64,000 nucleotides of DNA from Tachypleus tridentatus (Eukaryota; Arthropoda; Merostomata; Xiphosura; Limulidae): positions 92,694,170 to 92,758,169 of the forward strand of contig NC_134834.1 of the NCBI RefSeq assembly GCF_004210375.1, read 5' to 3'. Below the pieces are notes generated by a model. The model saw only the letters and a list, made by a program, of their open reading frames with translations. It was not told where the DNA came from and searched no databases. A program made the translations under genes and the position numbers. This document shows, one piece after another, positions 1-12,530 of the stretch (position 1 is its first letter; the number at the start of each line of letters is the position of its first letter).

Positions 1-5
1 GTTAT

Positions 6-292
6 GGCCCGGCATGGCCAAGTGTGTTAAGGCGTGCGCTTCGTAATCTGACGGTCGCGGGTTCGCCCCCGAGTCGCGCCAAACATGCTCGCCCTCCCAG
101 CCATGGGGGCGTTATAATGTTGTGATCAATCCCAATTTTCGTTGGTAAAAGAGTAGCCCAAGAGTTGGCGGTGGGTGGTGATGACTAGCTGCCTTCCCTC
201 TAGTCTTACACTGCTAAATTAGGGACGGCTAGCACAGATAGCCCTCGAGTAGCTTTATGCGAAATTCCAAAAAAAAACCAAAAAAAAACAAA
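6..292 (+). mobile_element. SINE family A, full length
   Basis: Complete copy of the dominant repeat. The head is a tRNA-like region of about 75 bp starting GGCCCGGCATGGCCA (A box) with a degenerate B box GGGTTCGCCCC. The anticodon-like region, CTTCGTAATC here and CTCGTAATC in other copies, hints at an origin from tRNA-Thr(CGT). A conserved core of about 180 bp follows, running from the GTTATAATG block to the GATAGCCCTC block, then a tail of A and CAAA repeats. RNA polymerase III transcription is inferred from the boxes. Confidence 0.9.
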
Positions 293-1790
293 GGTACTAT
301 TGTTTGTATTTGGCTCACTGTTTTTAGAAAAGCTTGCTTTTTTGTCTTGTAACTCCATTCCACAGAGCTTGTGAGAACTTGCTCTATCGGTCATATACAA
401 CAGGATGTTGTTCCACAAGATGAATGTCCAAATAGTTCACTTGCTGTCTTTATGTAGAACCACCTATGTCTGTGAAAACAACCAACTACCCACCATGATG
501 ACAATCTTTTCTGTTTCACCCTCAATCCAATCTCTACATTTTTTGTTTAGTCTGATTTTCACAGATATCTGTGGTGCCAGATATTTATTCCACTTATCAA
601 TATCGGGTGGTGACAAATTATCTCTGTGGTGGTTGTATAGCACCTGTCCATCCATGATTGTCTCTTAAGGCACCTTTTGAGCAACTTTCTTAATTTATTA
701 GTGTCTACAAGGTATTTGGAACTGGAGTTTTCCAGTTCAAAAGAGCAGAGGCTCGATGATTTTGTTTCTAAGTATGTTTTGGTGATCTGTGACGTTTCAC
801 GATCTAATGAGGTATAACAGATTTGATGAGGATGGCATAAGTACATCTCGTAACTGGTACTGAAATGGGCATTTTGCATGTTTTTAGTATTATAATGTGT
901 GTGTATGGATGAGTAAGTATGAAAGTGGTTTTAATATTTAAAATTTTACTTTGGATTGATTAAAGCAAGAAATGTACGTATTTAAACAAAATCTTGTATA
1001 TGATTTCTAAATAGTAAGTAGGTATATTAGGTCAGAGAAAAATCACAACTTGCTGCTTTTTGTTGAGCATTGTAAAAATTGTGACGCCTTTTGCATTTCT
1101 GATGAATCAGTTTAACTGTTGGGATCAAGCTTTTCTTGTATAATCTTATGTGATTTAATTAAGTACAGTTGCTTTAAGGACTGTATTTCATTTAGTATTT
1201 TTATTCCTATCGCTACTGTTTTTTTGAATGATTTAAATAAATTAAATCTTCTGCAGTAATAATTTTTGTTACAGTTTTCAACAGTTTGCATGTATTATGA
1301 GTATTTATATTTGTCCTTCAATGAAAATTTTTATTATCTAGTTGTATATCTATTACAATTTGATTTCCAAAACACACTTCTCTTCTCACACTAAAGCTAT
1401 TACTCGAATTCTACGGTTTCTTCCTCTACCTACCTAAGCATTGATTTTTTTTTTGTTCTCGCTTTCTCCAGTCTTGTACTCCACTTAATTATCTTTAGCG
1501 TTATTTGTCTCGTGATACTCTTCATCTCTGTCAATGTCTTCTGGTACTTTATGTAAGCACCTCATTCAGATGATGTTACCACCTTTTCTTGACAAAGCAT
1601 TCAATAATAGGATTCTCCATACTACAATTTTTGGAGATACTTTGAGAATTCTTAGTGTTAGCTAGTGTTGATAATTGGCGGGGGACTTATTCTCAGTTGA
1701 AACTGTCGATGATTTTCATGAGGACAATGAGACATATATTTAGCTTAGTGTTTGCTTCTCTCGAGGGACTCTGAGACTGCAATTGAGGGT
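293..1790. other. Intronic or intergenic AT-rich DNA, nothing recognised
   Basis: Probably part of the intron upstream of the MTUS-like exon at 4735. Open frames around 405-879 overlap on both strands and show no domain, signal peptide or splice logic. I see no gene here. Confidence 0.5.
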
Positions 1791-1799
1791 GATCTTGCA

Positions 1800-3800
1800 C
1801 ACCTTTAGAGAGAAGTGAGATTAGATTTTCCTTGCGCCCTCCTTTATTATGATGGCTTCTCATCAGGTCACTTTGGGATAAGCTGCACCGGGCTCCTTTT
1901 CTTCAGTTGGTCCATTGGCTTTGTGATGTTTTGTCTTTTGCCAGTTGTTTTTGAGCCTGCACCTTACTTGACTGAAAAGTTTGGAAGTGAATACTCAGTT
2001 TTCCTCCATCCACTCACGTTGTGGTTTATGATGGAATGTTTTCTGTCCGATTACATGCCTTGTCTGCCATGTTTGTTGAACCTACAATGGGAGCATATTC
2101 CAACTCCCAAAGAACACGTCTGCTTTTGAAAATTTGAGGTTTTAGACCTCCTTGCTCTTCAAAAGGTGATGTCTCTTGACCTATGCTTATTAAGAGGAAA
2201 ATTCTGAGGATTCACTTCGATAATTTAATGGTAGTGTACGGCATTTTTCGTTAAGGGAGTACTTGGTTCAGGACTATTTTCGAACCATTCCTATTATATT
2301 ACCAAACTGGCTTGCCATGGTGACGTTTTCGGTGGCAGATCAAGTGTCTCGAACTAAACAGATTTTCTCAACAGAATATATGTTGAATAACAAGGTTTTC
2401 CTCTTTGACTTGCTTTTATTTTAAAATATTGATAACTTGGTTTGGCCACTCACTGGAACACCTAAGTACTGGAAATCAGACTTTGATGATAGATGCATTC
2501 CAGCAAAATAGGATAGGATTATAACAGCAGGCTTTTTATACAATTCACATGTTACCCTAGGTTTGTGCTGAGTGTACACAGGACCTTATCATTCTGGGTA
2601 CGTCTTCAGACTAGTTCTTCGTCTCTAAGACGCTGGTAGCCAGAGAAGGGATACTTCTTTTTTTCTCCAAATCATTTGATCATTATTTTCACTTCTATGG
2701 CCAATCAGATATTAATCTTTATGTCCAGTGAGGGCCTTGAAGGTTTTGCTGCCCACCTTAATGCTTTTAAGAGATGTTTGATACTGAGGCTTTTTATTCG
2801 CTGGAATCATTCAATTTCCCAGGATTTATTCATAGTTACATAGACAAAGCGAATACAAAATTGACCCATACTGTTTATTCTGGGTCAACTTTGAAGGTGA
2901 TGAGACTTCTGCAAGTCGTGTCTAATCAGTTTCATCACATTTTTGTCTTTAATGGCCCAGTTGAATTGCCCACAGGGGAGGACATTTGCAGGCTGGTATG
3001 TGGACCTTCTCCAATACTTTTATACCATATTATTTGCACAATCTGGCAATATCTCTATTCTGCCAATTCTTCCAATCGTTGGATTGAATAAATTTGGGTT
3101 AGTTTGATTTTAAAAGTTTCAGATTCTTGATTTACCTATTGTAATATCCTTTAGGACTTCCCAAGGCGCATTCTCTAGATTCTACTGTTGGAACAAGGGA
3201 GTTCTTGCTACACTCGGTTTCCAGTTACTGGAATTATGAATAGAGGCTTTTCCTCCTCTCTTGGAGAAGAAAGCTAAGTTGTGGGGCTCTCCTACTTGGA
3301 TCATTGAATATTTTATTTGCAGATGTTCGTAGGAGAGACACTAATCTATATGGAAGCCTGCTTGTAATACTGGTTCATATTTGATGCTAAATTATTTGTT
3401 TGGATTGAGTGTGGCCCTTCCATTTGATCAATATTGGCTCAGTAGATGTTTCATGAAAGAGGTTCCACTTTCTACTCATAATTCTAAATGCAGAGTGGTC
3501 CCATCCTGGGTTCTTGGTTGAGAACAATTTATTCCACATCCTCTCCTTAATTCTAGAGACATGAGGAATCTACTTTGTACACTTCAACTAGTGAGTGAAG
3601 ACAGTGTTTATAATTTCAAACTGGATAAGTTCTGTTTTCTGAGGTTGAGTATGGCATACAGGATCCCATATTTGGAGCTGGGGGTTGTGTTTCAGTCTTT
3701 TTCAAATTGAGAAGAAGGTTTGTTCACTTCAGTGTTGCTTACCTTCTCATTGTAATTCTAGTGGCTTGGAATGCATTATTTTATGATTAAAAGTTGGAAT
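1800..3800 (+). mobile_element. Decayed retroelement, probably DIRS-like (tyrosine-recombinase type)
   Basis: Less AT-rich than its surroundings and full of broken reading frames. From 2213 a frame reads DNLMVV, then a stop, then GSTWFR, which resembles the RNase H block of DIRS elements (DN..VV....GGT..R). In a shifted frame, 2335 onward reads ADQVSRTKQIFSTEYML, like the conserved ADxLSR...TEW block that follows RNase H in those elements. A weaker match to a tyrosine-recombinase region may lie near 3490-3600. The order RNase H then recombinase on the plus strand fits DIRS. Many stops and frameshifts show it is long dead. The ends are undefined, and the class call rests on short motifs only. 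Confidence 0.4.
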
Positions 3801-4734
3801 CCACTCGCAATATTGTAGTCCAATTGCTCTAGTCATCAATGTGGGATATAGCAGTGACATAAGTGGAGAGTTTCACGACACAAATAACACCAAGGGCAGT
3901 TGAGTAGGTTGAAAAAGACTGGAGCAAGTGAGAAAAAAGATCAGACCAATGTTCACATGGGGACAGGAAGAAATCTGGCAGTTAAGTAAAAGCTGTAGTG
4001 TGAAAGGAAGTAAGTATTATTGGAAATACATTTTTAATTAATTAAAGTGTTAATTTTCAGAGAATCAGTTAGTGCAATGTTTGTATAATAAAAAAATCTT
4101 TAGATTATATTAAAGTAACTGTAACATACATTCTAAACTTAGATTAAATATAGATTTCTGTATAATTGTTTGTACGTAGAATGAAAACTTGACTCGTGTG
4201 TGTGTGTGTGAGTGCATGTATGCAATATCTAAAGAAATGACTTTTGTGAAGACATTTGAATTTGTAAAGTATAGAAAATCTTTTAATATTTTAATGACAC
4301 TAATGCAAAAATTGTGAATATCAAAGAGAAGGAATCTGGTCTATAACATGAACTAAAAGAAGTGTTTATAATTAATCCAGATGTTCTTACCATTAGGAAT
4401 TAAATATTTGAACTTAAAATTTATTTTCAGCTTCTCTGACTAGGTTCTAGGATACATATTTCAAAACAACCATTTCTGCTGAAGTGGAAAGTTAGAACAT
4501 TTTTTGCGACATTGAAATACAAGTTCTAACAAACTATTCAATAGATCAGTTAATATATAACATAATAAACACATCATTTGTGTATACTAAACACTATTGT
4601 TTAATGTATACAGCACTGTTCATGTGCCTCATTTCTCTTTCAGAGAGTAAATACAGTGTTGTAAGAGTATAACACCTGGTTATGTCGTTTATATTTGTGA
4701 AATTTTCAATATTTTATTATATATCACGTTGCAG
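3801..4734. other. Intron sequence upstream of the MTUS-like exon
   Basis: AT-rich, with a short GT run near 4195-4210. It ends in the pyrimidine tract and TTGCAG acceptor at 4729-4734. No coding exon recognised. Confidence 0.6.
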
Positions 4735-6716
4735 CCACTTATCATGTGAACAACAAAAACTGAAGGAAAGCTTTGAGAAAGAATCCAAGGTCAGTAAGAG
4801 GTTGTCTATGGAGAACGAAGAGCTCCAATGGAAATTAAAGCAAAGCATGGAAACCAGTATCTTACTTAACAATTCAATAGATGGTATGTAACTAAGTGAC
4901 CACAATCTAAAGTTTGTTTAATTTGTGTTAGTCTTCTTGGATTTAGAAATGTTTTTAAGAGAGAAAGATAGATGAGTCTATTAATTTAGTTGAGCTGATA
5001 AAGGCTGACACTGCTTATTACTGCACTTTTCAATTATTCATTATATGAGTTTATGTATTTTATATAACATGTAGATTTATTTTATATTTCAAAATTTGGA
5101 TGTTCTTTTAACACCTAAAGTGTACAAATGAAAGAATCCTCCATCATTCTGGACTAAATTGCAAAATGTTTGAAACTTGATTGTCCAATAATATTAAGAC
5201 ATGGATATAGAAGATGAAACAATCTTCACCATACAGTTTTGTTACAAGTGTATTTTAGGCAGTGTAGACGTAGTAAATTTTGTGGCTTAAATGGATTGTT
5301 CTTGCTTATTTTTATAATGTCATTTTGACTTCTGAACTCCAACTCAAAGTTGTTGTATTTACTTTTTTAAACTCTGACTAATATTGCAGGACCATGCTAG
5401 CTAATAAAAAAACAGATTAGTTTGCAATTTTCACTTTAAATAGGAAAAGTCCTCAGTGTAGAAACCAAAACACTGTAGAATTGGGAAAGTGAAAGTCATA
5501 AAATGAGCTTATAAGTCACCAGAGACTTAAGACATGATTTCCAATTTAAATTAGTAGCTCTTTACTCTTATTAATTTGATGTATACTTTCATATATTCTC
5601 ATGAAAATATTTAAAAAACACGAACCAAAATCCTCAATTTTTGAAGCTATTGTGTTAAACATTAATTTTATTAGAAGAAAGATTATATATATTTCAAACT
5701 TGCATTACTTTATATTAAACTTTTCTCTGGTTTGGAGTTTGAACAACACAAAAACAAGTTCCATATTATTTCTATTATTCATTTAAGTACAGATGTTTTG
5801 AGTGTTTAGAATTTACCTTTACAGTTTGTTCTATTCATTGGATCCAGCAGGTACAACGTTTGTGTTATTAATTTATATATTAGTGTGCATGTGCCTTTCT
5901 GTTCAGAATTATTTATTTTCATATTAATATGATAGGGTTATAAAATGCACTTTCTAATATTATTCTTACATCAGTTATAAATGCTTAAAATAATTAAACA
6001 CATACCTGATGCAGTACATAAATAAAAACAAATGCATACACTATTCTCATGTGCTGTTATCAATATATTTTGGTTAAAAATGATTTGAACTTAGAGTTAA
6101 GCCAAGCAGTAGTAGAGACTAGACTAATTATCAGTTTTATTTGTTAATGCATTATGTGTGAATCAAACACTTCAAACTAAAACCAAGACTATTTATTAAA
6201 GTGTGTAAAAATTAATGATATTATTTGAATGAAATATCTTAATTTGAAGTAAGGTTTTTTTTTCTCTCTAGAGCTAGGAATGTGTTTATATAGTACTGTA
6301 TTTTTAAGGGTTTTTTTTCTGCTTCTTTTAATACAATTCTAAAGTATCTTTCAGAAACACCTGAAATTGATAGGTTAGATCACCTCTCCAAAAACTGCTG
6401 CATAAGGAAGTCACCAATTAGAATGTCAGTATTTTTTGATAGTGCAGATGGAAATCCTAACCAACAGAGATCATCCAGCCCTAGTCCAAGAGCTAGTCGA
6501 CCTTTATCTGCACATTCTACCACCAGGGGATATCTGGGAAACAAACAGGCTTTTAATTCTTCTACTTTCATTCCAAAAAAGAAGAATAATGACAGATCTG
6601 TGGATAGTGATACGTTTGACAGATCTTCCATGAGGACCTATGAAAAGAAGTCTTTTAATTGTGCTCATGTCAGCAGTGGAAAAACATTGTCTAATGGTGA
6701 TCAAGCTCATACCTGA
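4735..6716 (+). CDS. MTUS-family protein, last two coding exons (3' end of gene)
   Basis: These are the terminal exons of a homologue of the vertebrate MTUS1/MTUS2 microtubule-associated coiled-coil proteins. Exon 4735-4883 follows a TTGCAG acceptor and ends before GTATGT. It reads [21 protein letters not shown], which nearly matches the conserved coiled-coil end of MTUS1/MTUS2 as I remember it. Exon 6355-6716 follows TTTCAG. The G left by the donor plus AA restores a Glu codon, so the frame stays open to a TGA at 6714-6716. The tail is Ser/Arg/Pro-rich and basic, with an [13 protein letters not shown] motif and [14 protein letters not shown], as expected for a disordered microtubule-binding or phosphorylated tail. 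In vertebrates this family binds microtubules or EB1 through its C-terminal half. The upstream exons are not visible and must lie before position 1 or in sequence I could not recognise. The family call rests on one strong block, so which paralogue this is stays open. Confidence 0.82.
4884..6354 (+). other. Last intron of the MTUS-like gene
   Basis: A GT-AG intron of 1,471 bp with donor GTATGTAA and acceptor TATCTTTCAG, preceded by T-rich stretches around 6256-6330. It is AT-rich, and I see no SINE copy or further coding exon in it. The small open frame at 5601-5786 has no recognisable features. Confidence 0.75.
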
Positions 6717-8431
6717 ATGAGACAGAATTCGATATTGCAAGGATCACAAGCTATTTAGAAAAAGGAATCTAGTGTCAAGTGCTCAGAGTAATGGTGTTTT
6801 ACAAAAAGAATTGATGTTTGGAAAGTGAACGTAAAGAGAAAAAGTTGATAGAATAAAATCTTGCATCTGAATGTTGAGAGAGCTACCAATAGCAAATTTC
6901 ATGTGACTAACAGGCTTTTAACATGCTTAGTTAATTCTTTTGGTAAATTTTAAATAATGTGAAATTTTGTTAGTACTAGCTGTCTATTTGTCACTGACAA
7001 CACAAAACTTTGTGAGGAAAGTTTGTTGTTAATAGAAATTGGGAGTCATAAAGAAAAAAGGATGTGGGTTTAACTTTTGAAATAATGATTTACTTTTTGA
7101 GTCCTTTTATTAACTATATATAAAAGTAAATCAGTATATTATTTGGTAATTTCTTAAACTTCCATCTGTGTTTAGGCTATAATTTTTAATAGCAACCTCA
7201 CTGGGTAATATTTTCCCTTGAGGATGGCCAATAAGAAAAGCACTTAATCTTCATTTTGTTGCACTTTATGATTACATTCTTGGTAATATTAATAATCCAG
7301 TAAAAATAAAGTTTGTAAAATGTAGAAAAAGTAAAGTGAGAAACTATTTATCATACCCTAATGTTCTGGTCAGTCACCATGTGATTCCTTTAGTTTCCAA
7401 ATATTAATTTATGGGGTGGTTCTTGGATTTAAAGTTGTGTTTTGAAAATAGTTTGTCATTCATTATACCTGGATAGCATGGGACCATTGTTAGCAGTCTA
7501 AGAAATGTGTTAAAACAACTACCAGTTAATCAGTATTCCACTTGGAGATCTTATCTAGTTACATTTTAGCCAAACTTCAACTTGTGTGCAGTTTCTATTT
7601 TGTATAAAATATTTAATTAAGTTCAGTACACCAGATTGCTATCCTTTTCACAAGATAACTGAAAGTAAGTACCTTCTGTTTCCACCATTATAAAGGATAA
7701 CAATTTAACTGGAATATTTTTGCCAGTGTTAACAGAAATAATAACCCATCAAGATTACATGGAGATGTGAAATATGTAAAAGTTTAATACACGTGAACAG
7801 TTTTATAAAATAATTAAAAAGTAAATAAACGTGTGTGTTTGTACGTACAAAACAAATTCTGTTGTTGGAAGCACTCTAATTGTTTGAAAGTGCATGTTGT
7901 AATATTTCTTACCGATAATTACCCCTTTCTAAGTTGTGGTAAAGAATAACTGTTTTTGGTAGTTTTACACTTGAAATTTGATCAATTTATATACAATTAT
8001 ATGTTTGTAAAGCAAGGTGATATATGTTAGGTGTTCATCTCTGCTGCTTTATTCTGGTTGTTGTGATAAAGATGTCTTAATGCATCAATTAGTTTATTTT
8101 GAGTAATGGGCACATTTTATATGTGGTACTTGACAATTGTGTATATTTGGTATGTCTTTTCATCTTGACAACTCAAAAATGGAAGTTAAAAATTCACAAA
8201 GGATTAGAATACATTATTAATTTCCAACTTGAATAAAAAAAATTCTTTTGAAATAGCTTTAGTCTGGCAGCACTTTTTCCCTACTTTCTGTTAATATCTG
8301 CTTTAATTTTAAATGGTACAGTATTTTCATTCCATGTGAATAAGTCCATATGGATTTGTATTAATCTATTTCAAACTGTAGGCTGTATTGTGTATTTAAA
8401 TGTAAAGTACAATAGTGAATTAGAGAATAAA
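6717..8431 (+). other. Probable 3' UTR of the MTUS-like gene
   Basis: AT-rich sequence after the stop codon, free of SINEs and open frames, which contrasts with the SINE-dense DNA beyond 9 kb. AATAAA hexamers occur at 7305-7310, 8232-8237 and 8426-8431, so the UTR could be about 0.6 kb or about 1.7 kb long. The true end cannot be fixed from sequence alone. Confidence 0.5.
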
Positions 8432-8998
8432 AATTTAATCATTTAGAAATTTGCTTTGAAAGTACACGTACTTGCATTATAAGGAGTAAACATCATGTGG
8501 TTTAAAAAATGCAGATTGCAGATAAATTACCATCTAACATAAGAATACTACTGCTTGTTAAAATTTCTTATTTCTACTAGATAAATCAACAAATAACTGC
8601 TGTAGTGACATGCTTTTATCAGTTTTGTAAAGTAAGGTATATCAAATGTAATCCTGAGTAATTAACCATTTAGAGGCATATTTTGCTTATTTTTAAGAGC
8701 TGAAACAAAATGGAACAGGGTGTGATTTTGTAGTTACTATGATACTGTGGATCTGTTAGGTTCATGTTTCACTTTCTGCCATGTCGTATTTTGGGGCTAT
8801 TGATGCATGACACGTGATAATGAAGTGCAGCTATTGAATTGGAGTAATTCAGGAGTTGACGGGGAGTGTTTTTGACCACTTTTTTTAGCGTAGTCTATCA
8901 GTTCAAATTAGGGATTTCTGTCTCGGACAACCTTTTGGGAGTTGTTGTACATGTATTAAATCAACCAACCATAGCTATGAACAGATTTTGTTCGTATG

Positions 8999-9248
8999 TT
9001 TTTGGAATTTTGTGCAAAGCTACACGAAGGCAATTTGCGCTAGCTGTCCCTAATTTAGCAAAGGGAAGGCAGCTGGTCATCACCACTCACCGTCAACTCT
9101 TGGGCTACTCTTTTATCAACGAATAGTAGTATTGACCGTCACATAAAAACACCGCCATGGCTGAAAGGGCGAGCATGTCTGGTGCGACGGGGATTCGAAC
9201 CTGGGACCCTCAGATTACGACTCGAACCGTCCTAACCACCTGGCCAAC
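8999..9248 (-). mobile_element. SINE family A
   Basis: Near-complete minus-strand copy: tail side at 8999, core, then head with the reversed B box GGGATTCGAACC near 9190. Confidence 0.88.
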
Positions 9249-10014
9249 TATTATAGACGGAACATGATGTTGTAGCATGATACAACAGTGTTTGGTGTCC
9301 TATTATTAAAAAAAGAACTGGGGAATACGAATTTCATTTAACTGGACAATTTCACCTACATTTTATTGATCTGTTTAAAGTTTTGGCACAGTAAAAAAAA
9401 GTAATATAACTTGATGTTCTCATTTTATAGGAAAATATTGTTTGGGAAACATTTTTTTTTTTTTTTTTTTTAATAAGTGGTATGTCTGTCTGTCTAAATT
9501 TCTTGCAAAGAAATACTTATGAATATCTTTCTAAAATGTGTAGAGAAACGTATGAAAGATCTTGTATCAATTGCTCTTTTTATCAACAATGTCTGGTAAC
9601 ATAATAAATCAGTGCATGTTGGAGATGGCCACTTCAGGCTCTTGCATGAATTTCCTATGTTGGAAGTAGCGTCTTATTATTGTCTTTGGCAATATATCTG
9701 GTTAGTCTACTTCATACTGGATTCGATGCAATCATTATATTAATACTCCTTAGAATTAAGCTGTTTCGCATCGAGTTGGAAATAATCGTTGTCTTACTGC
9801 CCCTGACGATCTGTTTAGGTTATTTTATCTGGTTTAGAACCAATCGTTAAATAAATATACCCAGTAGTGTTAATCTGTTTAGGTTGCTTCATGGTAATAT
9901 GAAACTATTATATTTCTGTCGGTGTTTTTGGCATTCTTAAGTATCGATAGGTTATGAACTATTCAGAGACCTTGCTAATTATAACAGTAGAGGACGCCAG
10001 TAGCAATGCGATCC
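9249..10014. other. AT-rich spacer with a poly-T run
   Basis: Contains a T run of about 20 at 9452-9471 and two copies of an ATCTGTTTAGGTT motif near 9809 and 9877. No gene recognised. Confidence 0.5.
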
Positions 10015-10024
10015 TTGTCTATAG

Positions 10025-10120
10025 TTTGTTTGTGTTTGTTTTCTTATAGCAGAACCATAATGGGCTATCTCCTGAGTCCACCGAGGGAAATCGAACCCCT
10101 GATTCTTAAATTTCTCACTA
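10025..10120 (-). mobile_element. SINE family B fragment
   Basis: Minus-strand copy of the short tRNA-like SINE: TTTTCTTATAGC tail, GGGCTATCT block, then reversed B box GAAATCGAACCCC. The head side is disrupted. Confidence 0.75.
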
Positions 10121-10539
10121 ATTTTAGTGGAATTGGTGAAATAACATCAAGAAAAGAAGTGAAATTTAAATACTGCTCAAATAGGCTTAATGACTAATTA
10201 AGTGCTGAATTCCAAAGCCAGCGCTTTCACTGCATCGATACTGGCACCACCTTACGTGAAAATTTTTGTACACGATCTCGTATTTCATAACTAAAATTGA
10301 ACAGTTGTGTAAAATATTAGTCTATAAACAAATAACCACTATGTAATTATTGTTCTGTTTTACAAAAATATTCAGATAATAAGAAAAGTTAACAATTATT
10401 ATGTCGTTACATTCATGTTGTATCAACTTGCGAGTAGATTGTACGTGGACATATTAGTAATAAAAACATTTGGAATATAAAATGAAAAACTGCACAATAA
10501 CAAATTTTGTGTGTATGTATACTCTACAATATAACCTGT

Positions 10540-10655
10540 TCCCCTGTAGGACAGCGGTAAGTCTTTAGATTTAAAACGCTAAAAGCAGGGATTTTATCCC
10601 ATTTGGTGGACACAGCAGATAACCCAACCTGACTTTGCTATAATAAATCACAAGG
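10540..10655 (+). mobile_element. SINE family B, diverged
   Basis: Plus-strand copy with an A-box-like ACAGCGGTAAGTCT, a mutated B box, the block GTGGACACAGCAGATAACCC and the tail TTTGCTATAATAAA. Confidence 0.72.
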
Positions 10656-10884
10656 GAAACTAAGTCACATACTGATGGAGTGCTTGTATACCCTTGGTTA
10701 CATACATTGAGAGCCTCGGCATGAGAACTTTAGGTAGTCGTTAAACAAGGGTCTCTTAGTTTTACTTTTCATCCCAAACATCATTACGCTTGGCCTTGAA
10801 GTTATACCCAATAAACATAATGTAGTACAAACGATGATTCCTGCTGAAGACACTGAATACAAAGGGTATTCTTCTTCTGGAATT

Positions 10885-10973
10885 TGTCTGTAGTTAAACG
10901 CAAAGCACAATGGGCTATCTGGGCTCTGCCCACGTAAATCCACAGATATAATGCTGTGCCACTGGGTATTTCT
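10885..10973 (-). mobile_element. SINE family C fragment
   Basis: Diverged minus-strand tRNA-like repeat with GCAAAGCACAATGGGCTATCT and TGCCACTGGG near the head. Confidence 0.6.
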
Positions 10974-11179
10974 TCTTCTAGAGAAAATTATTTCGTTTAA
11001 AAACTGAAAAATATATCATCTGTACTGAAGAAAGGTTTCTTATTCTTATATTTACAATAAATATTAGCATTAATTTATTGTCTTCCTTAGCGAGACCAAC
11101 TTTGTTTATACTGTTGATGTAAATTAACTTTCTAATGCATCTAAATAAATTTCTTAAATGTCACTGGGCAAGAAAAAAA

Positions 11180-11275
11180 CTCTAGTGAGACAACGGTAAG
11201 TCTTTTGATTTACACTTTTATAACCAGAAATTCAAATTCTCTCAGTGGACATAGCAGTTAGCTGAGGTTCCTTTC
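11180..11275 (+). mobile_element. SINE family B or C, diverged
   Basis: Recognisable by ACAACGGTAAGTCTTTTGATTT and CAGTGGACATAGCAGTTAGC. The B box is degraded. Confidence 0.55.
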
Positions 11276-12035
11276 CTGTAGGAAAATGCACGCATTAAAA
11301 AAATTTGTTACTGGAGAAAACTCGAGACATTAGAGGTAATTTGTTAATAGTAATTTCATAAATGTGGTCATAATTCGTTCATCGCGTTTCAATATTTTGT
11401 TAACTTTATGTGAAGTGTCATGCAAAAAACCCAGTACAATAAATTTATGCTGTGAAATTAAGTTTACTTGAACAATTTAGTGGTTAAAATGTATACGTTT
11501 ATAATAACTTGAAACATTGACTTATTTTACTGCTCACTTTGACAGAACATTTGAGAACAACCTCGACTGAGCATAAGAGAGGGGGAGCCAGATGCCTCTC
11601 TCTCAGTTGCCTATTACACACTCAGTTGGTCACTTCGGCTTTCTTCACACCAAGTCAAAATAAAGTCCAATCTTTTTCCTTGCATTATATCTGGAATATA
11701 ATCAAATAATCCAAAACTTTTTAAATATATAGTCCTGTAAACATAAATTATTTTATATCTTTTAGAAAATGGTTTGAAATGCTGGTTGTCTCCAGTTCAA
11801 GTGAAGTCCGAACTTGCAAAAATCACTTAAAACAGTTTCTGCTACATTTGTATGGAAAATGTTACAATTCTTGAAAAGAAAACATCCCACAAACAGTAAA
11901 GGTATTGACTGAAAAGAAAGATGGCAAGTATGCCATTTGCAATTTCCATAATATAATATGAAGCCAAAGATAATTTAACTGGGTAATGTTTCTACTTGAC
12001 TAATATTTCTGGATATGCAGGCAAAAGTAAAAAAA
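11276..12035. other. AT-rich spacer, nothing recognised
   Basis: No open frame or SINE seen. A short GC-richer stretch near 11560-11650 is unassigned and could be the eroded edge of the remnant that follows. Confidence 0.4.
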
Positions 12036-12039
12036 GAAA

Positions 12040-12530
12040 CATTATATATCCAGATATTGCATCTGTAATGAAACCAGTACCTCATGAGGATAATTCTTCC
12101 ATCCCATATCCTGCAAAGAAGACAATGAATCCTCTTCATTTCTATTTCTATGGAACCTCAAAATAAACTGCTTCATTTGGTTTCAAAAAAATTAAATGAT
12201 CTGATTCGTGACTTCGCTCTTTCAAAGCAACATGGGAATTTTTGGCTTCAACTTACACAATGAAACTTATTAGTTTCAGGAAAATGAGTTTCCGTTTATT
12301 AAAGTTGCCATCAGAGTCCTGCTTCTCGCTACAGCATACAAGATATTTACGTTACTATACAGGTGCTGATCTACTAATGGAACAAATCGAACATCATTCT
12401 CAAAAGTAAAGACTCATCGAAAGTTAATCTGAAAGCAGTGCTTATGCACATGGGGAACAATAAGTCATCGATTCCAGCTACAATAACAGTTTCAAAATCT
12501 ACGCGAGGAAATAACTGTTTCGAATAATCG
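12040..12530 (+). pseudogene. Decayed copy of a repetitive uncharacterised arthropod protein family
   Basis: Frame fragments match a protein family that I recall as many uncharacterised predictions in spiders, horseshoe crabs and aphids. In order they are MKPVPHEDNSSIP (about 12068), LNDLIRDFALSKQHG (about 12194) and DSSKVNLKAVLMHMGNN (about 12411). Their order agrees with the remembered family layout (PVPH, then LNDLVRDL.LSK, then DSSK..LKAVLLH.GN). Stops and frameshifts between the blocks mean it is not functional. The family's role is unknown to me; its copy number suggests carriage by a mobile element. Confidence 0.5.

Noticed and set aside
559-879. 106-codon minus-strand frame
   Set aside because: It overlaps an 87-codon plus frame, has no domain or signal, and no convincing splice sites link it to another exon.
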